Source of the DNA: Lachnospiraceae bacterium MD308
GTDB taxonomy: Bacteria > Bacillota > Clostridia > Lachnospirales > Lachnospiraceae
Reading direction: 5' to 3'
Assembly: GCA_000403475.2 (NCBI GenBank)
Contig: KE159795.1
Span: forward strand, 1,178,983-1,242,982
DNA length: 64,000 nt
The notes below the pieces were generated by a model. The model ran no database searches and was not told where the DNA came from. It saw only the letters and a list, made by a program, of their open reading frames with translations. The number at the start of each line of letters is the position of its first letter. Position 1 is the stretch's first letter. The translations under genes were made by a program, and so were the position numbers. Below are positions 60,626 to 64,000 of this stretch, in pieces.

Positions 60626-61297
60626 ATGCTGCGAGAAATTGACCTTTCTGAGATTTCCGACGGAAAATTATATACCGGCAACGACATGGTAAAGGCGGAC
60701 TGCCGCGGCTGTGCCGGCTGTTCTTCCTGCTGTCAGGGTATGGGAAGCTCGATTATCCTAGACCCTCTTGATATCTTCCGCCTGACCGGACATCTGTCCA
60801 AAAGCTTTGAACAATTACTGGAGGAAGCACTTGAACTTAATGTAGTGGACGGTATTATACTGCCGAACTTAAAGATGACCGGCAAGGATGAACGCTGCGT
60901 CTTTTTAAGTCCTGACGGGCGCTGCACGATTCACAAAGCCCGTCCCGGCTTTTGCCGCTTGTTCCCGCTGGGCCGCTATTACGAGAATCACTCCTTCCGG
61001 TATTTCCTTCAAATTCACGAGTGCCCCAAACCGGACAAATCAAAGATTAAGATTAAAAAATGGCTCGATATAGAAAACTTCCGGCAATACGAAAAGTTCA
61101 CGGCAGACTGGCATTATTACTTAAAAGAGCGTCAGGAGATTGCCATGCATTCCGAAGGGCGCGAGGGTGCCAATCTGGTTAAAAAACTCAGCATGGATAT
61201 CCTGCGGCAGTTTTTCGTCCGTCCCTACGACCGTGAGACGGACTTTTATACTCAGGTCTATGCGCGCATGGAAAAGGCAGGAGAAGGGACTTTGTAA
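60626..61297 (+). CDS. YkgJ-family cysteine-cluster protein
   Basis: 223 residues. Cys-rich motifs RGCAGCSSCCQGMG, RCTIHKARPGFCRLFPLG and HECPKP match the CxxCxxCC-type YkgJ/Fe-S or Zn-binding family (PF03692). Function unknown. A long terminator-like hairpin overlaps its stop codon (61274-61328). Confidence 0.82.
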   Translation: MLREIDLSEISDGKLYTGNDMVKADCRGCAGCSSCCQGMGSSIILDPLDIFRLTGHLSKSFEQLLEEALELNVVDGIILPNLKMTGKDERCVFLSPDGRCTIHKARPGFCRLFPLGRYYENHSFRYFLQIHECPKPDKSKIKIKKWLDIENFRQYEKFTADWHYYLKERQEIAMHSEGREGANLVKKLSMDILRQFFVRPYDRETDFYTQVYARMEKAGEGTL

Positions 61298-61328
61298 CCC
61301 GAAGGTTACGGCCCTTTTCTCCTGCCTT
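61274..61328. terminator. Strong hairpin terminator after the YkgJ-family gene
   Basis: AAGGCAGGAGAAGGG pairs with the CCTTTTCTCCTGCCTT side, followed by CTTTTTTCTT; an inner GTAACC/GGTTAC adds to the stem. The TAA stop codon at 61295-61297 is inside the hairpin. Confidence 0.8.
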
Positions 61329-61338
61329 CTTTTTTCTT

Positions 61339-61665
61339 CTATCCAGTCAAGTCGAAACTCTCTGCAATCATCCGCTTGATCTCTTTTTCCGGAACTGTCC
61401 CGTCAAGAATCACCGAATTCCAATGTGTCTTATTCATGTGATAAGCCGGGATCACCGACGCGAACGCATTGCGCCAGAAGTCCCTCCACTCAGGCTCGCA
61501 TTTGACATTGACCCACACATGTCCCTCTCTGGTATAGATATAGGCGAATGTCTTTTTCGTATTCTTATGCCGCATCACGCACCAATTATCATCATGAAAA
61601 GGGTAGTCTTCATATACTTTACCAAGACTCATGCAGTATGAGACCACTTCTTTTTTCTCTCTCAT
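61339..61665 (-). CDS. MmcQ/YjbR-family protein
   Basis: 108 residues. Matches the YjbR fold with DYPFHDDNWCVMRHKNTKKTFAYI and VNVKCEPEWRDFWRN, then an NKTHWNSVILDG segment. DNA-binding-like fold; function not known. Lies 26 bp after the ABC exporter genes and may share their transcript. Confidence 0.8.
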   Translation of the reverse strand: MREKKEVVSYCMSLGKVYEDYPFHDDNWCVMRHKNTKKTFAYIYTREGHVWVNVKCEPEWRDFWRNAFASVIPAYHMNKTHWNSVILDGTVPEKEIKRMIAESFDLTG

Positions 61666-61691
61666 CGTACCTTCCCCGCAAAAATATAAGC

Positions 61692-63449
61692 CTACGCCCC
61701 GGCGAACTGACTTTGGTACAAGTTCTGATAGAATCCTCCCTGCCGAATCAGCTCCTCATGGCTTCCCTGCTCAATAATCTTCCCATCCTTCATCACAAGG
61801 ATTACATCCGCCTCCCGAATCGTTGACAGCCGGTGCGCCACGATAAAGCTGGTCCGCCCCTCCATCAGCCGGGCAAATGCCTTCTGAATCCGAATCTCTG
61901 TGCGCGTATCAATAGATGAAGTCGCCTCATCCAGAATAAGCATAGGCGGCTTCACAAGCATCAGCCTTGTGATACACAAAAGCTGCTTCTGCCCCTGAGA
62001 CAGATTGCCGCCGTCCTCGGTAATCCATGTATCGTATCCTTTGGGCAGACGCTTGATAAAGCTGTGGGCATGGGAGGCCTTCGCCGCCGCTGTAATCTGC
62101 TCCTGTGTAGCATCCGGCTTTCCCATGATGATATTGTCCCGGATTGTCCCGGTCTTAAGCCATGTCTCCTGGAGCACCATACCGTATCCCGCCCGAAGAC
62201 TTTTTCTTGTCAGCTCCCGGATGTCTATATCTTCCACACGTATACTTCCGTCCGTCACATCATAAAACCGCATCAAAAGGTTGATCAGAGTCGTCTTCCC
62301 GCACCCGGTCGGCCCCACGATTGCCACTCTCTGTCCCGGCTTCACTTCCAGATTAAAATGCTCAATAAGCTTTCTCTCCGGCACATAGGAAAAGGACACA
62401 TCTGACAGACTTATATTGCCCTTCACATCTGTAAGCTTCACTGCCGTCTCCGGCTCCGGCACCTGCGGCTCCTCTTCGATCAGGTCAAAAATCCGCTTCG
62501 CACAAGCGATTGCATTCTGAAGCTCCGTAACTACACCGGATATCTCATTAAACGGCTTCGTATACTGGTTTGCATAACTCAAAAAGCTGGTAAGCTGGCC
62601 TACACTGAGCGACCCGTTGATTACCCCGATTGCTCCTGTCACACCGACTCCCGTGTACACCAGGCTATTGACAAAACGGGTAGCAGGATTGGTAATTGAT
62701 GAGAAGAACACCGCTTTCAAAGAGCATGACTGCAGCCTCGCATTTACCTCGTCAAACTTCTCCATAACATTCTCCGTCTGCCCGAATGCCTGCACAATCT
62801 TCTGGTTCCCAATCATCTCTTCAATCAGCCCTGTCTGCTCCCCTCTCGTCTCCGACTGCAGTTTGAACATCGCATATGTGCGCTTTGCGATAAAACCTGC
62901 CACCAGGAAGGATACCGGCGTAATCAGCACAACTACCAGCGTAATCTTCACATTCACCGAGAGCATGAAACAAAATGTTCCCGCAATCGTCGCAATTCCG
63001 GCAAACAACTGGGTAAATCCCATCAAAAGTCCGTCAGCGAACTGATCCACATCCGCAATTACCCGGCTGACCACCTCTCCGTAAGGATGTCCGTCGATAT
63101 ATTTGAGCGGCAGAATCTCTATCTTCTTAAATGCATCATTGCGAATGTCGCGCACGATCTGGTATGTCATCTTATTATTGCAGATGTTCATCAACCATTG
63201 GGCAAATGCAGTAACCAGAATACAGATGCCTATCTGAACAAGGATTTCCATCACTCCCCCAAAGTCTACCTGCCCCTCTGTCACAATACAGTCCACTGCT
63301 TTTCCTGTAAGCTTCGGAATATAGAGCGTGAGGGCAACGGTAACTATTGACAGCAATACAGTAAACAAAAGAAAAATCCGGTAGCGCCCAAGCCGGCGAA
63401 ATACTTTCTTTAGCGTCTCCGTCTGCCTGTCTTTGCCATGTTTTCCCAT
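61692..63449 (-). CDS. ABC exporter half-transporter, subunit 2
   Basis: 585 residues from the ATG at 63447-63449 (MGKHGKDRQTE), which follows GGGGGCGCAG at the right spacing and overlaps the stop of the upstream gene. Six membrane segments, then an ABC domain: GPTGCGKTT, LSQGQKQLL, MLILDEATSSIDT. Type IV exporter of the YfiC/LmrD group, which works as a heterodimer with the upstream subunit. Confidence 0.93.
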   Translation of the reverse strand: MGKHGKDRQTETLKKVFRRLGRYRIFLLFTVLLSIVTVALTLYIPKLTGKAVDCIVTEGQVDFGGVMEILVQIGICILVTAFAQWLMNICNNKMTYQIVRDIRNDAFKKIEILPLKYIDGHPYGEVVSRVIADVDQFADGLLMGFTQLFAGIATIAGTFCFMLSVNVKITLVVVLITPVSFLVAGFIAKRTYAMFKLQSETRGEQTGLIEEMIGNQKIVQAFGQTENVMEKFDEVNARLQSCSLKAVFFSSITNPATRFVNSLVYTGVGVTGAIGVINGSLSVGQLTSFLSYANQYTKPFNEISGVVTELQNAIACAKRIFDLIEEEPQVPEPETAVKLTDVKGNISLSDVSFSYVPERKLIEHFNLEVKPGQRVAIVGPTGCGKTTLINLLMRFYDVTDGSIRVEDIDIRELTRKSLRAGYGMVLQETWLKTGTIRDNIIMGKPDATQEQITAAAKASHAHSFIKRLPKGYDTWITEDGGNLSQGQKQLLCITRLMLVKPPMLILDEATSSIDTRTEIRIQKAFARLMEGRTSFIVAHRLSTIREADVILVMKDGKIIEQGSHEELIRQGGFYQNLYQSQFAGA

Positions 63450-63450
63450 C

Positions 63451-64000
63451 TTACTGCGCCCCCTTTTCTCTTTCCTGCGCTTCCTTCGGAAACTGTGAGT
63501 AATATATCTCCTGATAGATTCCGCAATCTCTAAGCAGCTCCTCATGTGTCCCAAGACCTGCCAGTTCTCCGTCTTCCAGCACTAAGATCATATCAGCGTA
63601 CATGATAGAAGACGCCCTCTGGGATACGATAAACACCGTCGGGCTGCCCTTCATCTGCCGGATTGCCGCGCGAAGCTTCGCATCTGTAGCAAAATCGAGC
63701 GCCGAGGCGCTGTCATCTAAGATTAATATCTCCGGCCTGCGCACCAACGCTCTGGCAATCGTAAGTCTCTGCCGCTGGCCCCCCGACAGGTTCTTCCCAT
63801 CCTGAGAAACCTTAAACGAAAGCCCCTCTTCCCGGCCCTCTACAAACTCCTTTGCCTGCGCGGTCTCCACCGCCTCCCAAAGCTCTGCATCAGAAGCCGT
63901 CTCGTTCCCCCAGCGTAAGTTTTCGGCAATCGTCCCCTTGAATAATACTGCCTTTTGCGCAACGACGCCAATCCTCCCGCGAAGGCTTTTAATCTTATAA
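63451..64000 (-). CDS. ABC exporter half-transporter, subunit 1, C-terminal part (cut by window edge)
   Basis: The 183 C-terminal codons seen; the frame continues to the right edge (IGVVAQKAVLFKGTIAENLRWG). It has the signature LSGGQRQRLTIARALVRR and Walker B ILILDDSASALDF; the Asp-Asp-Ser in place of Asp-Glu-Ala matches the degenerate nucleotide site of heterodimeric exporters. Overlapping by 2 bp or less with subunit 2. Confidence 0.9.
   Translation of the reverse strand, partial: YKIKSLRGRIGVVAQKAVLFKGTIAENLRWGNETASDAELWEAVETAQAKEFVEGREEGLSFKVSQDGKNLSGGQRQRLTIARALVRRPEILILDDSASALDFATDAKLRAAIRQMKGSPTVFIVSQRASSIMYADMILVLEDGELAGLGTHEELLRDCGIYQEIYYSQFPKEAQEREKGAQ

Overview
The window looks like a chromosomal segment from a gut-type anaerobic Firmicute, most likely a Lachnospiraceae (Clostridium cluster XIVa) relative. 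This is an inference from AGGAGG-type ribosome binding sites, a tryptophan T-box, a Firmicutes-type L10 leader, a Liv-type sugar/polyol operon, a TerD/TelA stress cluster and an oxygen-sensitive glycyl-radical enzyme. No rRNA, tRNA, CRISPR array or prophage was found. Both window edges cut genes (an isomerase-family gene on the left, an ABC exporter on the right).

Region by region. (1) 1-2400: a fucose/arabinose isomerase-family gene behind a LacI regulator. A run of GC-rich hairpins lies between them, and large palindromic operator-like sites lie upstream of the regulator. (2) 2408-13973: an approximately 10 kb minus-strand operon (MIF-like tautomerase, SDR, FGGY kinase, TIM-barrel protein, Liv-type ABC importer, two iron-type alcohol dehydrogenases) with a divergent LysR regulator. 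This is probably one uptake and catabolic pathway for an unidentified polyol, ketose or hydroxy-acid. (3) 13970-15238: a decayed 3-methyladenine glycosylase gene and a second, closely similar LacI regulator. (4) 15372-31009: a large Ter stress cluster: five TerD/TerA-family proteins, an AIM24-like protein, a HAD phosphatase, a Ca2+-type P-ATPase, TelA, a YceG protein, a YceG-like/trypsin-like protease fusion, and the CitE-like and phosphoribosyltransferase biosynthetic module. TerC, TerB and TerY are not seen. (5) 31049-38781: translation genes rpmG-secE-nusG-rplK-rplA and rplJ-rplL. The two blocks are separated by alaA, a LysR gene and an intact IS66-family element with 16-bp terminal repeats and an 8-bp target duplication. 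Putative L1 and L10 autoregulatory leaders are present. (6) 39013-41428: a tandem duplication of a secreted-protein unit (poly-C tract, promoter, gene, terminator) and a membrane-anchored C39-type peptidase. (7) 41581-44801: a TrpXYZ-type ABC importer behind a T-box whose apparent specifier codon is UGG. (8) 44823-48502: a glycosyltransferase and GtrII-type membrane protein downstream of a 191-bp segment that carries at least two sigma-A-like promoters, is bounded by 30-bp perfect inverted repeats and lies next to a small tyrosine recombinase. This is very probably a phase-variable invertible promoter for surface glycosylation. (9) 48543-55173: a glycyl-radical enzyme, its activase, an SDR, an NhaC-family transporter and a cupin regulator; substrate unknown. 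(10) 55508-60344: a bacitracin/lantibiotic-type ABC immunity transporter with YxeA and a two-component system; four 11-bp-phased direct repeats precede the ABC operon. (11) 60626-64000: YkgJ- and MmcQ-type small proteins and a heterodimeric ABC exporter.

The strongest candidate for a notable system is the invertible promoter switch at 47348-47598. Next are the unassigned glycyl-radical operon, the 10 kb Liv/kinase operon, the YceG-protease fusion in the Ter cluster, and the poly-C-flanked duplicated secreted proteins. All calls come from reading the sequence; no database search was run.
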